Below, piece by piece: positions 47,801 to 59,672 of a DNA stretch of 64,000 nt. How positions within the stretch are numbered: position 1 is the first letter of the stretch; every line of letters starts with the position of its first letter. Under the pieces are notes generated by a model. That model searched no databases and was not told the DNA's origin. It saw only the letters and a list, made by a program, of their open reading frames with translations. The position numbers were made by a program, and so were the translations under genes. The stretch comes from Azolla caroliniana (Eukaryota; Polypodiophyta): assembly GCA_043228905.1 (NCBI GenBank), contig JBHGNT010000004.1, forward strand, positions 186,001 through 250,000, read 5' to 3'.

Positions 47801-49197
47801 GAAACTCTAAATCAGCACGTGAGTCTGTATGTGATGTCCTTAAACCAGCCTAGCAAAAGCATTGAGGATGGTACATAGATTCTCAAAAGCACACTACGAA
47901 TGTGGACGAAAAACTACAAAACAGGCCACAAACAAAACACAGAATTATGAGAGTGTAGCATTCATTCTTTCCAGAAAAACTTGCATCCATTCATTTCCAG
48001 CCCAGATAATGGAAAAGATACCCAGCAATAAATATTGCAAGACACAGAAATTTCAATACAGAGAAAGTGATTTGGTTTCGTAATATAATTTTATACTACT
48101 GATGGAAGACTCGTGATCATGACACCAAGGGGTTGTAATACCTTCTGAATAAGCCATAAAAGGGATGGGCAGTATCATAAAAGCAGAAATTCTACACTGT
48201 ACACCTTCATACCTCAACTCCAGGCTCACCAAGGGGTAGCAGTGCTGATTCTGCTTCTGCCAAATTACCCATCTCAAAGCATGCCAATGCAAATAAATAC
48301 CGTAGTTGTGCAGATTTTGTCCCTACACATTACAAAAAACAGAGACAAACGTATCGAAGTGACAAAGCTTTATGAATCATCCTCTTGTAATATATTGCCA
48401 ATCTTACAGATAAAATGTTACATAGATCTGTCACAAATTTTCTGATCATTAATGCATTTCGAAAAGGCAGATTAAAACATGCCTTTCAATATGTGATAAA
48501 CTCGGTAAGCTTGATTATTTCTGAAATAGCATGTTGCCAGCAAATGCAAATTGGCCTGAAAACAATGTCCATGTTAATGATACATGAGACTTGAACAAAA
48601 CAGCAATAAGAGAAGAATTATTACATTTTGCATTGCAGTTCATATATGTATCTAAACCATCGGTGACAAATTGTCAATTTAACTTGATCCCGCCATAAAA
48701 ACGGGCCAATTCAATTCTAATGAATAAAATAATCCGCATTAGTGATAAACTTTACACATCGATTAAGATTTCTGTATTATGTGCTTTAGAATTATATGTA
48801 AGGGGATCCTATTCCACTAGCTTCAGAGTCGATTTTAATCCACAAAGACATCTATGCTGCAAATCAAAAGTAGAGTCGAATTTTTGCTATGATTTTTTTC
48901 CAACATTAGACAAGGTTAATTATGGGAAAGGGAATAGAAGCAATGACTGTATTCAGCATGATTAGAACAATGTTACAGAGAAACACCTCAGCCATAGATT
49001 ATATATGTTATAGATAATTAGAAATCACACAACCATTTCATCTTGAATCAAAACCAGATAAATAAAGCAAAAAGAAAAAGAAAACAAAGTTCAGGCATTT
49101 CAGTTTTTCATGTTTCAGTTGTTTGAGGTGAAATGTGTTCCATTTTTGCTCTCTTCCTGCATCTTCTCCTTCTATTCCATTCTTGATCTGCCTCATG

Positions 49198-49234
<37 letters not shown>

Positions 49235-52055
49235 ATGTTGGCCCATTCTCTCTCTCTCTCTCTCTCAGAACAGGGAAACCGTACACATCGATACATGTTA
49301 GAGCCCATCCCGTTATCTGCCATTCGAACCATTACTTCCATTCGACTTAGCTCACATGCATTGTGATGTGAAACAAGGCGTTGGGGCACAAGTGATGAGA
49401 GTGGCCGGCTATGCACACTTTGCCCTAAACAAGTTCGCGAGTCTGAGTATCACACTTTGATACAATGCTCGGCCTCTAATCATATTCGACCATGCTTTCC
49501 ACATCTCTTCGATCGAGCCCAATCCTTGCATGAATTTCTCTCACAACCACAATGTGCACTCTCGATTGTAACATTCATTGGTAAAGTTCTTGAACATCGA
49601 GAGTCACTACTCACTTTCACACATATCACGTGAAATGTAATATTTTTTGTCTCATAGGTCATATTGGACCTCCGAAGACGATAATATAATCTATCTATCT
49701 ATCTCCTCCTCTCTCTCTCTCCCTTTGTTAAGAGATCAAGGCTTTATATAGAACCATAAAATTTGCTAGGCGGTCTCATTGTGAGGATATCACAAGCTGC
49801 AAAAGGTATATGAATAGATACGTTGTGAGCAGCAATATTGGCCCATATCCTGTTCCTAGCTTGCTTCTCCTCTTACGTTAATTTTCAACATTTGTAACTT
49901 CTAATTTGTCTATAGATTGTTTATCATAATTATGATGAGATACAACTATGTCAGTTTTAAACATCTGTGAAAATGCTTCGGTCTCATAAGTCATTTCGGC
50001 ATTCATAGATGACAATATTACTTACTTTCTAATTTTCTACTGATTCATCCTCTAACTTTCTACTCATTCCTCCTCTTTTGCCAATTGACACAACACATTC
50101 TGCTATCCTCGATTTTCTAAGTTGGTATATAAGTTATAACCAATCATTTGAACCCATCCTATTCGTGTGTGTATGTAGTCGATATTGCTGCAGTAATAAG
50201 AATTCCATCACTCTTTAAGTATCACATACTTCATATGTGGCTCCTTTATACATATAAAGGGAACAGGAAAAAACTATGGTCCCCTTCTTATGGTAGAACC
50301 AAGACCTAGACCACTTATTTCTGGATCGATTTGGTTATATCACACACATATAAGACCAGAATAGTTTTGGCCAACCACCTAAGTGCACATAGATGAGTGG
50401 ATGAGTGTCTGTGTGTGGTAGCTCTTCTCAGTTCTTTAATTTCAATGATGCCAGCAACACATTCTATCTCATCTGGTTTTAGAATATCCACTTTGTTCCC
50501 AACATTCAAGTACGCTGCATACACAGATGCACCCCATATCCGAAAATAAAATCTGGTTTGATACAACTGATGAACTGACTACCCTCATCATCTCTTTCTT
50601 GAGTTCTTCTTGTTATGCTGGAGAAGTCCGTATCTCCACTGGTGGTTGTGTATATTTAAGGTTTTCTCTTCGATGCTACTGTTGATTTGTTGGTATATTC
50701 ATTTGATCGTATACTTTAATTCTTGATTTACTCTATGTAAATACTCGCTAAATCTAGAAGTTTTGTAGAAGCCCTCCCATAGCCATAGCATTGCCTTTTT
50801 GAGGTTTCAGAGAGTAACGTAGCATGCATGCCAGGGCAAACCTTTGTGTTGTTGTAGATGCATAGCTAATATGTCCCAAAAGAAGAGATACATTCAGGAG
50901 ATTTCTATCCAGTGAGAAAAGATAAATCTAAAGGAGAAAGAGAGAAACAACACTACTGTCTCCCTCACAATAGGTCCCACTTACTTGGACATTGACTTTA
51001 ATGTGGTTTCACCACAGAGTTTTCAACTTCATTTTGCTTTTCCTTATGGGTGAGCAATGGATTCAGTTTTCAACAACTTGTATTTATGGGCAATTCTAAT
51101 GTTAAGATGTCTCAAACTTCAGCCTCTGGCATACACTCATATCCTTTGACAAAGGAGATGAAGAAGAAAGATACTGCATAAATTACCTCCAAATAATTTA
51201 GGTGGCATATGGGTTCTTTTCTTTCTCTTGACAAGGTCTTTCACAATATCTTCTCAAAAATCGAGTCTCTTCTCAATTCTTTTCTGACTGATGATCTCTT
51301 GCTATTGACATCAAAGTAGAATCTTTCAATGTCTATTTTCCGCTTCAAATTTAAGATTTTATCTCCCCATTTCCATGATTATAAAATACGTAGGCCTCTC
51401 GATACCGTAATGGAACCTTTTGTACTTGGATGTTAGCTCCCTATTTCTATGGTTAAGAATTGTATGTAATCTTTCAGTACCTATTGGTACTTTGTCAAGA
51501 GTAGCTCAATTCTTAATGACACTTTGAATTTCATTTTGCATACCCATATCCATGATTACAAAATATTGAGGAGGTGGGTTATTATACCCATGTGAACATC
51601 TTGGCAAAACCTCTGAAGAGATTCTCTTTTAATAAGTAGCACCCAACCAGTGACGAGATCTTCAATAGACGAATCGAAAGGGGATCTTAAACTGAGGAAA
51701 AGCTAAAACTATTGCATTACTAAGAGTAAAACATATACCCTAAATTAGGTTTTTCCTGTATTTTCAGTCTGTTCCTGCATCAGGGTTTTATGAATTACAT
51801 TTTCCCAGAATTAGGGTTTCTCTGAGGTAGTTTAAATTCTACTGGAAAGAGATCCCATTTAACCTAACATGATAAAGACCGGTATGAACATATGATTTTG
51901 GGATAGAGACAGAGAGATTCGATTGGTGAAATTGAGACGGGAAGACCAACCTCTGATGGGTACTCAGCGTACAATCTCTCGCAAAGAAACGTGGCGTTTC
52001 GGTACATGTAGAGCTGCAGAGAAGAGTTAACACAATCGACCAAGGAGGACTCCAT
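40487..52055 (-). CDS. CDC27: CDC27 / APC3 (HOBBIT-type), anaphase-promoting complex TPR subunit, 17 exons
   Basis: TPR scaffold of the nuclear APC/C ubiquitin ligase that binds the C-terminal Ile-Arg of activators and drives cyclin destruction. Exons (minus): 52055-51951, 48555-48483, 48322-48213, 47300-47254, 47172-47075, 46238-45970, 45886-45704, 45123-44880, 44779-44544, 44269-44204, 43927-43808, 42350-42274, 42198-42079, 41692-41609, 41407-41272, 40913-40632, 40540-40487. Every phase closes; 767 aa. N-terminal TPR dimerisation part: residues 1-145. A Ser/Gly/Pro-rich linker spans about 155-430. C-terminal TPRs (about 435-765) include WCIMGNCFSLQKDHEAALKY and YGLGTIYFRQEKFEFAEYHF. The tail is SAIEKLHVPDDLDDENL. 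Intron 2 uses a GC donor. Intron 1 (3.4 kb) hosts repeat R4. The leader has AG and AAAG runs. Strong match to the plant CDC27/HBT family from memory of its layout. Confidence 0.95.
41837..41871. repeat. (CA)n microsatellite in CDC27 intron 13
   Basis: A CA run of about 35 bp between exons 13 and 14 of CDC27, followed by CATA-type text. Confidence 0.9.
46962..47020 (-). repeat. Partial duplicate of CDC27 exon 5 inside intron 5
   Basis: The 3' part of exon 5 plus its splice donor (47061-47117) is repeated 99 bp away at 46962-47020 with few changes. In the duplicate the donor GTTTGTG has become GATTGTG, so it cannot splice there. The duplicate would encode SAYEDLCAL-like text but has no acceptor. 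Confidence 0.75.
47538..47980. repeat. 223-bp tandem duplication in CDC27 intron 4/3 region
   Basis: Unit 1 (about 47538-47760) and unit 2 (about 47761-47980) share ATTTTCCCAGAT, GATGTCCTTAAACCA, GGATGGTACA, CAAAACAGGCCACAAACAAA and GAGTGTAGCATTCATT, with scattered changes. They lie between exon 4 (ends 47300) and exon 3 (starts 48213), in the third intron. The pair makes the two similar open frames on the plus strand, which are not genes. Confidence 0.8.
49195..49266. repeat. (CCCTGT)n hexamer run and (TC)n run in CDC27 intron 1
   Basis: About six CCCTGT units at 49200-49234 are followed by a TC run at about 49247-49266. Repeat R4 starts immediately after it, so this copy of R is bordered by pyrimidine microsatellite on both sides. 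Confidence 0.85.
49270..49735 (+). repeat. Dispersed repeat R, copy R4 (longest, in CDC27 intron 1)
   Basis: The most complete R copy: GAAACCGTACACATCGATAC start, then CCATTCGAACCATTACTTCC, TTTGCCCTAAACAAGTTC, ATCACACTTTGATACAATG, CATATTCGACCATGCTTTCC, CCACAATGTGCACTCTCGAT, GAGTCACTACTCACTTTCAC and TCATAGGTCATATTGGACCT. The tail is ATCTATCTATC then CT repeats. It is antisense to the CDC27 transcript. No tRNA-like promoter was convincing and no target duplication was found, because both ends are microsatellite. Confidence 0.8.
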
Positions 52056-52072
52056 CGCCACAGACACAGGCG

Positions 52073-52075
<3 letters not shown>

Positions 52076-52114
<39 letters not shown>

Positions 52115-52160
52115 GACAGAGTCCGACAGACAGAAAGAAAGAAAGAAAGAAAGAAGAGAA
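52076..52160. repeat. (AG)n and (AAAG)n microsatellites in the CDC27 leader
   Basis: An AG run at about 52076-52110 and an AAAG run at about 52133-52155, just upstream of the CDC27 ATG (52055). On the transcript they would be CT-rich leader sequence. Confidence 0.85.
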
Positions 52161-52555
52161 AGGAAGGGAAAAATAAAAACCCTCTTTTGAAATTGGGTCT
52201 AGAATCTGAGGGTCCGTTGTGAAGGAGAGCGGCAAATGACAGGGGAGACACACACACACATATGTGAAGGCTAGATATATGTCATATCATGTTCCTTCGT
52301 GCCGTGTCTCGCCATAGAGTCAAGTCAAGCTGATGAACACCCCGAATGTCAAAAAGCCCATGAGCCACACCTTGTTCGTCAGAATCGACAAGCATCCGCC
52401 TTTGAATGTGACAAGTGCAAGCTTGCTTTTGGCTCAATTCATCCTTGCTTGGAAGTGTTTAATCTCTGTTTGTTCGAGATCTCCTGTTCCATTCCAATGG
52501 TAATTCACCATTTTCCTTGTCTATCCCATGATGATGATGATGGTGATGATGATGA

Positions 52556-52586
<31 letters not shown>

Positions 52587-54312
52587 CATCCATTCTTGAA
52601 AGTGTCTTGCCACATCAATAAACATCCAACATTCAGTTCACAATTGAACTCCTAAGTCATGGGAAGTGTCAAAATGGAGGGCCAAGATTGACAACCACCT
52701 TACCCATTCAATAGGAGTTCACAAAAAAACTTGTGCATTCTTGGAAGTGCCTAAGAGGAGATTCAATATTGACAACCACCATCTAATTTGCCCAATTCCA
52801 CGACAACTTTCAAATTAACTCATATGTCTTGAAAATGTTTTGGAGGATAAAAGGTCAATTAGAAGGTTATGTAGAATTTTCACAATGTTTAGGGTTTATT
52901 CAAAGTCTTTTTACAAAGCATTCTCATGCCTTTGCATTAAATATGCTTTAGGGAGTGTAAGTAAGATGATATATGAACTTTGTTAATTAGTAGTCGACCT
53001 TTGGCAACCCATAATTTTGGTGGTTATGGTATGGCCATGAGTTAGGGCTATGATATATTAAGGGTTAGCTACCCTTGTGCAATTTTGGACATAGTTTTCA
53101 TTGGCCATTTTCAATTGTTGCACATTGATTACAAGGGAGAAGAAGTTGTACATACCAATAGGGAAAATAAGGCAAGACAAAAACTCAAAAAGGAATCTAG
53201 ATCCATCCACTTTCATTGAATTGACCATTCAAAACGAGGTCATAGTTAGTTTCCTTTTGTTGCAAACTGAAACATTACAAAATAATGTGTTGTAAGACAA
53301 TGGGTAGCACTTGCACTCCTTTGACTCATTAGTTCCTTCTTTGACTACATTAGCTCCTATTGATAAATCCCAAGTTTGAGGTTGGGAAGACAACAAGATT
53401 TTATAACTTAGCCCAAGCAGAAAGGAGGTGAATTCAAGAGCCCCAAGTTATCGTTCCAAAATGTGCATAAAGTATCACAAAGAAGACATGCTTGAATGCA
53501 CATGACAATAGTGTGCACAAGAGGTTAAGAAACCAAGGAATTACTTTGCTAAAGCACATTGTGAAAGGCATTGCCTTATTCTTCCATTGGAAGTAATAAT
53601 TTCAATTCAAGGGCTTTATGTTGAGTTTATTGTATAGATGCTTATCTTTTGAGATCACCATTCCATCAGTTAGTAAGAGAGTCTCTCATACAAATAATTA
53701 AACATTTACATGCCAATGGCGAAATGTCGCATGACGCCAGAGTGCAAAATTCTGCATTTTGATTACACAGAATTTTAACACAACATAAGTTGTACCAAGG
53801 AAAATTATGAGTGCTTTGATAATAAGATACAATCGTAAAACAGTGACAGCAATGCCAAAGATTGATGCTATCAACTAAGTCTTATCACAGAGGGCAAGTT
53901 TGAAGATGTAAAGCAGACACCTTGTCTTCAACTAGCCTATCATAATGTTTCAATCAATATTGATCGACCAGCAAAATTTAACATATCAAACAGACTACTA
54001 CTCAATTATTTCCTACTTGTTGCAATGTTTTTTGGTATTCGATTCTTATACTCTATATTCTTTTCAATGCAAAACTTTGATGAGTGAAACTTCCTTCCGG
54101 AGGATTATTTGTCTCCATTTTTACTTTGTTTTAGAAGGTTATTACATCTTCTCAATCCTGACTTAAGGATCATAAAAACACATAGGTCCTTTAGACAGTT
54201 GTTGTAACAAACATAATGTGGCGATTGCAGAGATTGTGAAACTCCTTGTTGAATAAACATATTAGTATTTGAGGATTCCTAGTGGGTGTATATCTGTGGA
54301 AAAAACATTAAA
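52161..54312. other. Gene-free region between VPS2 and CDC27
   Basis: It contains the CDC27 upstream region and VPS2 3' flank. A GATGAT run and a (GT)n run lie at about 52527-52582. A plus-strand frame at 52299-52655 reaches 118 codons only by crossing these repeats and shows just an isolated CDKC pair. No gene is supported. Confidence 0.5.
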
Positions 54313-54785
54313 TTACATCTTCCGAAGATTATCAAGACGAGCTTGTAAATCGCTGTCGATACCCATATCATCACCACTACTAGTGGCTGCTTGCGGAACT
54401 TTGGTTGCAGATGAGCTAACTGTTGTGGCAGATGAAATAGGTGCACTCACCAGCTGTTAAACAAACAAATGGATACCTCAATTCTCAAGAATCATCCGAG
54501 AAATTCACAATAAATTTTCAACAATCAGTGCAAATCAATGATATTTGCTAACATGAGAAGAAATGAATGACAATATTTTCTTACAAATGAGATGAAAGCG
54601 AGAAGCATTTTTCAATAAGATGGAAGTAATGAAAGTTTCCAGCTTCTGAAGCATTCAAGGTTCCATGAGGATAAGATGGAAGTAATGAAAGTTTCCAGCT
54701 TCTGAAGCATTCAAGGTTCCATGAGGATTTATGCCAGACGGAACAAATAAAACATTCAAGCTCAAGAATCCCATATATGCCTTGA

Positions 54786-54832
<47 letters not shown>

Positions 54833-57646
54833 AGATGGATGTAGCTCAGTTGGTAAGGTTGCCCAATGGAGACCAGGTGGTCATGGGTTCAACCCCTACA
54901 TTCCACAGTGGCATCTAGTGAATTAAGAGATATATAAGAAGTATATAATAGAGAGATGAGGAAGTTGGGTTTCGAACCCAGAACGCAGTGCTCATAGTGC
55001 TAACAACTTACCACTAGGGTAAAGTAATTACGAAAAAAAAAAGGAGAGAGAGAGAACAAAATGAACCATCTCAGCTTAGGAATAGTCCAAGATTCTGCAG
55101 TGAGTTTTTACAAAGAGATAAAAGAAATGAAATTTTTCAGCTTAGAAATCGCGGGAGAATTTATATGAATTTACAATGAGATCAAATAGATGAGAAAATT
55201 CGGGATAGACATGAAAGAAGAAATCAAACACAAAAGAAAATTTGGCTTACAGGGAATCTGAGAACACTGTTGACAAATGTTCAAATCTTAAGCTGATATA
55301 TCAATTTACAGTGAGATGAAATGTAGATTGGGATATGCCCAGGCTTCTGTCTGAATTTATGACATAAATAGATGATTTTTTGGGGCTTTGGAATCATTCA
55401 ACCTTCCATATAAATTTACAATGAGATGAAATAGATGAAAAAGTTTTGGCTTAAGAATCATCTGAGAACCCATGTAATTTATAATGTGATGAAAGAAATG
55501 AAAAGGTTCCGCAGCAGAATCGTCTGAGATTCTGTATAAATTTACAATGACTTTGATGTTTTGTCTCAGTAGTTGCCTGAGATTTCGAATGATTTACATG
55601 AACCCATAACTTAGGAATAATAAGAGAGACAAAAGAAGAAATCACACCCAAAATGATGATTTAGCTTCTGAAATCAAAAGAAGAACTCAAAACACAAAGA
55701 GAAGTTTAGCTTCTAAATCAAAAGATGATTGATTCCGATGACTCAGCTTCCAAAATTTTCCTAGAAATTTTACGTAAAGATATAATCAGAATGGTTAACC
55801 ACTTAGAAGATCCTTCTTTAACATACCTGAGTATCTAGGTCGATGCCAATTTCATCAAGGACCTGGTTGACAAGCTCATCAGTTTCCTCTTCTTCTTCAT
55901 CTCCTTCCATTGCATCATCGATGGCATCCCCCATCATCTCTGTAGTCATCTCCATCCTTTCATTCTGTCTCTCAAACTCTTGCATTATCTTCTGAATTGC
56001 TGGTAGACTCATCTGCCTATTCATCTGCCTCATCGCCTTTGTGACACCTTTCATTGCATCGGCCATTGACTGTGATGACTTCAAGGTCTATGACAAAAAG
56101 CAAAACAATCAAAAAGGACTTATACAAAAAATAGGAAGATTTGAACTACAAACTAATAACAAATTTTCTAAGAATAGACATAGTTACCACCCTTCCTGTT
56201 CTTTTACCTGAATTCTAAGCGAGACACCTTGCAACTGTGACTTCAGAGCATAGAATTTTGTAATCTGATGTCGCGTTCGAATCAAATCTTTTGCCATTAC
56301 TCTCACAGCACCCTATGTGTACCACAGTATGCCATTTAGATTTAGATATGCTTTTGTAACAAACACCTTCACCATTTAGATTTAGTTTGGGGGCATTTTT
56401 GAGTGAGTTTGGAGGCATACAAAATGACACCATACAACATGAAATCAATCCTAATGAGCGAAATGCTTGAGGAAGTAAATAGCAATAGACCTGTCAAAAC
56501 CAACCGTACAGAATATGAATTAATGGGACACTAAAATTAATCAAACATAGTGTGGATATTGAAACACGCAACGCGAAGTCAGATTTATAATCACAGCAAA
56601 TCATAATTAGCATCAAAACCATGTCAAAAGGTTTGACAGTGATCAGTGAATATTCAACGTCAAAATATGGAAGCCTAGAGCTTTCCAATACCAACAATTC
56701 TGGATGGTCTGAAGGATTCATGCTAGCATTCATATCTTGATCATCCTAAATGCTAGCAACATTCTCTCAGGCTGAAATAATTAAATAGCTGATGTACAAG
56801 ATTTGACATGAGACCATAAGAGTGGACGTGATCAACATTGAAAATTTGTCATGGAGGATAGAGGATAATAATGGATCTTCACTGGAGGAAAGAAAAACTA
56901 GGATAAAAGGCAAGCACGTAACCGATGGAGGAATAGACAATTCTGCCAATGTCAAAGAGAAAGAAATGGAGAACAACATCACTTGTTAGTTTATCAATTA
57001 GGAGGAGATGATGCACATGGATAGCCTTCAATTGGAACTTTCCACTAATCTGGTATTGATAATAAAGACCTTTATTTGTAAGTTTGAACATCTAACTTCA
57101 CTTGTGCAATCTTTGCTGTATTTGTTTCGTTTATAGAATCTTATATTTGATCATTACACTTGATTATTTTCTACTATCTAATGTGACACGCATATGTACA
57201 CGCGCAATACATATTCCATTAGACACATACATATACGCGACATTTCTCAAGTGTGAATACATGAAATGACCATGCTTCTCCAATCTGATGTCTCGAGTTA
57301 AAATGACTGTCATTATCCACCAAACATGTATGTAACTTTGAAAAGGGAGAAAGAAGAAGATAGTCACCTACCATCTGATTCTGTTTAGCTGTCTTCTTTA
57401 TCTCAACTATGAGCTTCTTCTCCTGATTCTGGAGATTCTGTCTTTCTCTCTCGATGTCTCGAATAGAGCGATCGAGCATACGCTTATTCTCTCTCAATAT
57501 ATCTGCAAAAAAGAAGAAGAAGGAGACGGAGAAAAACAATCAGGAGAGAGGGGAGGAGGAAATCGGGGAACAAAAGAAAGGAACAGAGAAGGAAGGTGTA
57601 TGGGAGAACCTGCAGGGGTTTTCTTCTTCCCAAAGATAGAACTCAT
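54313..57646 (-). CDS. VPS2: VPS2 (CHMP2-type) ESCRT-III subunit
   Basis: Core ESCRT-III protein: it polymerises on endosomal membranes for vesicle budding into multivesicular bodies and is disassembled by VPS4/SKD1. Five exons (minus): 57646-57610, 57502-57372, 56312-56208, 56087-55827, 54453-54313; frame closes, 224 aa, the usual family length. Residues 1-12 MSSIFGKKKTPA; basic Snf7-type helices from about 13 (LRENKRMLDRSIRDIERERQ, VMAKDLIRTRHQITKFYALK); then the conserved MKGVTKAM and MQEFERQNERM region; an acidic EEEEET loop; and DELVNQVLDEIGID. The C-terminal 14 residues, DSDLQARLDNLRKM, are a full MIM1 motif (Leu214, Arg217-Leu218, Leu221-Arg222) for binding the VPS4 MIT domain. Intron 4 (1.4 kb) is packed with repeats and two tRNA-like SINE fragments. 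A TATA-like CTATATAG at 57735-57742 on the same strand is a plausible promoter. Confidence 0.96.
54615..54726. repeat. Perfect 56-bp tandem duplication in VPS2 intron 4
   Basis: 54615-54670 and 54671-54726 are identical base for base (start ATAAGATGGAAGTAATG, end GGTTCCATGAGG). Identity implies a recent duplication. Confidence 0.9.
54790..54829. repeat. (GA)n microsatellite in VPS2 intron 4
   Basis: A GA run of about 40 bp, directly followed by the tRNA-like sequence at 54833. Confidence 0.9.
54833..54906 (+). mobile_element. tRNA-like SINE head (plus strand)
   Basis: An A-box match TAGCTCAGTTGG at 54842-54853 and a B-box match GGTTCAACCCC at 54886-54896 lie at tRNA-like spacing. GGATGTA (54837-54843) can pair with TACATTC after the B box, giving a degraded acceptor-like stem. 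The anticodon arm does not fold well and the arms do not meet tRNA geometry, so it is a tRNA-derived SINE or pseudo-tRNA rather than a gene. It sits just after the (GA)n tract. Confidence 0.6.
54960..55032 (-). mobile_element. tRNA-like SINE head (minus strand)
   Basis: On the minus strand an A-box-like TAGTGGTAAG (55016-55007) is followed by a B-box match GGTTTCGAACCC-type (GGGTTCGAAACCC read on the minus strand, 54978-54967). It faces the plus-strand tRNA-like head at 54833-54906 about 55 bp away, so the two converge. No poly-A or T tail is clear. Confidence 0.5.
55070..55740. repeat. Degenerate minisatellite in VPS2 intron 4
   Basis: Repeated words ATTTACAATGAGATGAAAT, AGATGAAAAAGTT, GGCTTAAGAATC and CATCTGAGA recur every 75-90 bp in altered form at least six times. 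The perfect 56-bp duplication upstream uses related words, so the whole intron may have grown by tandem duplication. Confidence 0.6.
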
Positions 57647-59631
57647 GATTTTATGGAAGAAGGAGGAGGAGAAAGAAGGAAGAAGGAAGAAGAAGAGGAT
57701 GGATAGGAGAGAGCAGAGAGCAGAGTGGAGCGAGCTATATAGCCTATAATGGGCCTCCTCTCCTCTCCTCTTCTCTCCTCTTCTCTCCTGTATTCTCAAA
57801 TTTGCCCACAAAAGAGCCCCAACAGAATAGAAGGTCTGAAGGACTGGATGTGTGTATGTATACTAGTATAGTGCAGGGCTCGCCTCCTCCTCAATTTCTC
57901 TGAAATTACAGAAGGGTACCCCTCTTTTTGATTAGTTAGTTATTAAGAAATGTGAATCAACCTTATATTTGACTAAGTTCTAGGTATATATGCTAGAATA
58001 GAGACCGTTCATAAAAAGTACTACCTCTAAGGACACAATACTAACATAAGCTAATTGTTACCTTGATCAAATTTACGCTTGAACAGAGCTAGCTAGTTTT
58101 GTCGTCGTTCATCGGGGAACCATATATCAACATTCAAATTGATCTTACCTAAGATTCCTCACACGTATTTTTTATAGGCTCATTACCCCCCATAGAGTTT
58201 GAGGGCACTGGGTACTCCTGAACACCTGCGCTTTATTGAATTTCTCGTGAGGCAAGAGGCGTGGGTTCCAACCAAACCCCTCTCTGGTTGCTCGTCTTGC
58301 GTGGGTTTCGTGTAGACCTACAAAATGCTTCCAAAGTGAGTGATCAAGATTCTTGAATATTCTGCATAGGATTTAAGAAATGAAGCCACTTTTGATGATT
58401 CCAATACTCCAAACATCATACACATAGAAATAACTGTTAGCTCCATCCTTGTTTGATGCACATTTACCTTGATCCTCATAATCTCCATCCAGAATATAAA
58501 ATATTCACATCAATAAAGGTGTCCCGTACTACATTTTATGTATTGATATTCATTCTTGTGGTGCTTGTCGAATTAGGGCTTGCCCACATTCAATTTTACC
58601 ACAAAAATTATGTGCATGGGATATAATTTGTACAAGGTGATTTACAAGTGTAAAATATTTATTCTTAAGGTAAATGTTTTTGTTTGGGGACTTAAAATAT
58701 ATCAATCCCAACCCATCAATGTCGAGAAGAATGTTCCATAGCCTTTTTGTCATGAATAGTTGATGCTAAAATTCCTTGAGTTATTAGTTTTCTTTCGCAG
58801 CTTCTGATGAGATGACATCATACATGTTCACAAGTATTTTAGGTCATTGACAAATGATGTTAAATACACATCCATATCCTTAACTTATCTTTTTTCTAAG
58901 ATCAATAAAGAAAGAAACAATATGAAATGAAGTCAGTACCATGGGCATAATATGTGCGTTTTGATGGATTCCTTACATAAGTTGGATTCATGACATGTCG
59001 GATTGATGTTGCCTTCTATGTCAAAGCAAAAGGCTTGGGGTTGTTGCATTTTTGTTTTAGATTAAGAGCCAATTAGGCATGTTTATTTATTATTAAATTT
59101 TGAGTGGAGGATTGGATGTTTGTCTTCCACCTTGATAGAGATAAACCTAAAGGTGACGAAGAAGGGATTTAGAAATATTGGTGTGTGTGAGGGGGAAGAT
59201 AGCGAGAGTTCACAAGGAGTGTTGGTGTGAAGAAATGCCGACATACCCTTTCACGTTGTCAACAAAGTGGGTAGTGAAGCTAATGTGCTAGTTGAGTTGG
59301 TTAATTTAGTTAACAACCTTAGCCTTGGAAAAACCAAGGTTGTTAGTTGAATACATTACTCCATCTTGTTGCAATTGTATGTTCACTTTGCTATAAAGCA
59401 ATATTTATTGCTTTCATTGTTTGGTATTGCTCGCTTAGAGTAAGAGATTGCACCTCCTGTGTATCATTCTACATGGTATCACTCTCTATAGTAATCACGC
59501 ATAGACACTTCGCTATAATACAATATTTGTTGTTTCCATATGTTTTGGTTTTGTTGAGTGTGTTTGTGTAGGCCCTACCTCGCACAATACTTATTATGCC
59601 CTACTAGAGTAGCCTAGAATGATATCATGAC

Positions 59632-59672
<41 letters not shown>

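Noticed and set aside
47558-48083. Pair of similar plus-strand open frames
   Set aside because: They are the two units of the 223-bp tandem duplication in CDC27 intron 3.
50315-50566. 83-codon minus-strand frame in CDC27 intron 1
   Set aside because: It looks somewhat protein-like, but no family was recognised and no splice sites would join it to CDC27 in frame with the known family sequence.
52299-52655. 118-codon plus-strand frame with an isolated CDKC pair
   Set aside because: It needs GATGAT and GT microsatellites to stay open, and no zinc-finger spacing or splice context was found.
54833-54906. Possible functional tRNA gene
   Set aside because: A and B boxes are good, but the D, anticodon and T arms do not fold to tRNA geometry and there is no terminator run, so a SINE or pseudo-tRNA is more likely.
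58190-58300. SINE based on a B-box-like GGGTTCCAACC
   Set aside because: No A box at the right distance and no recognisable ends.
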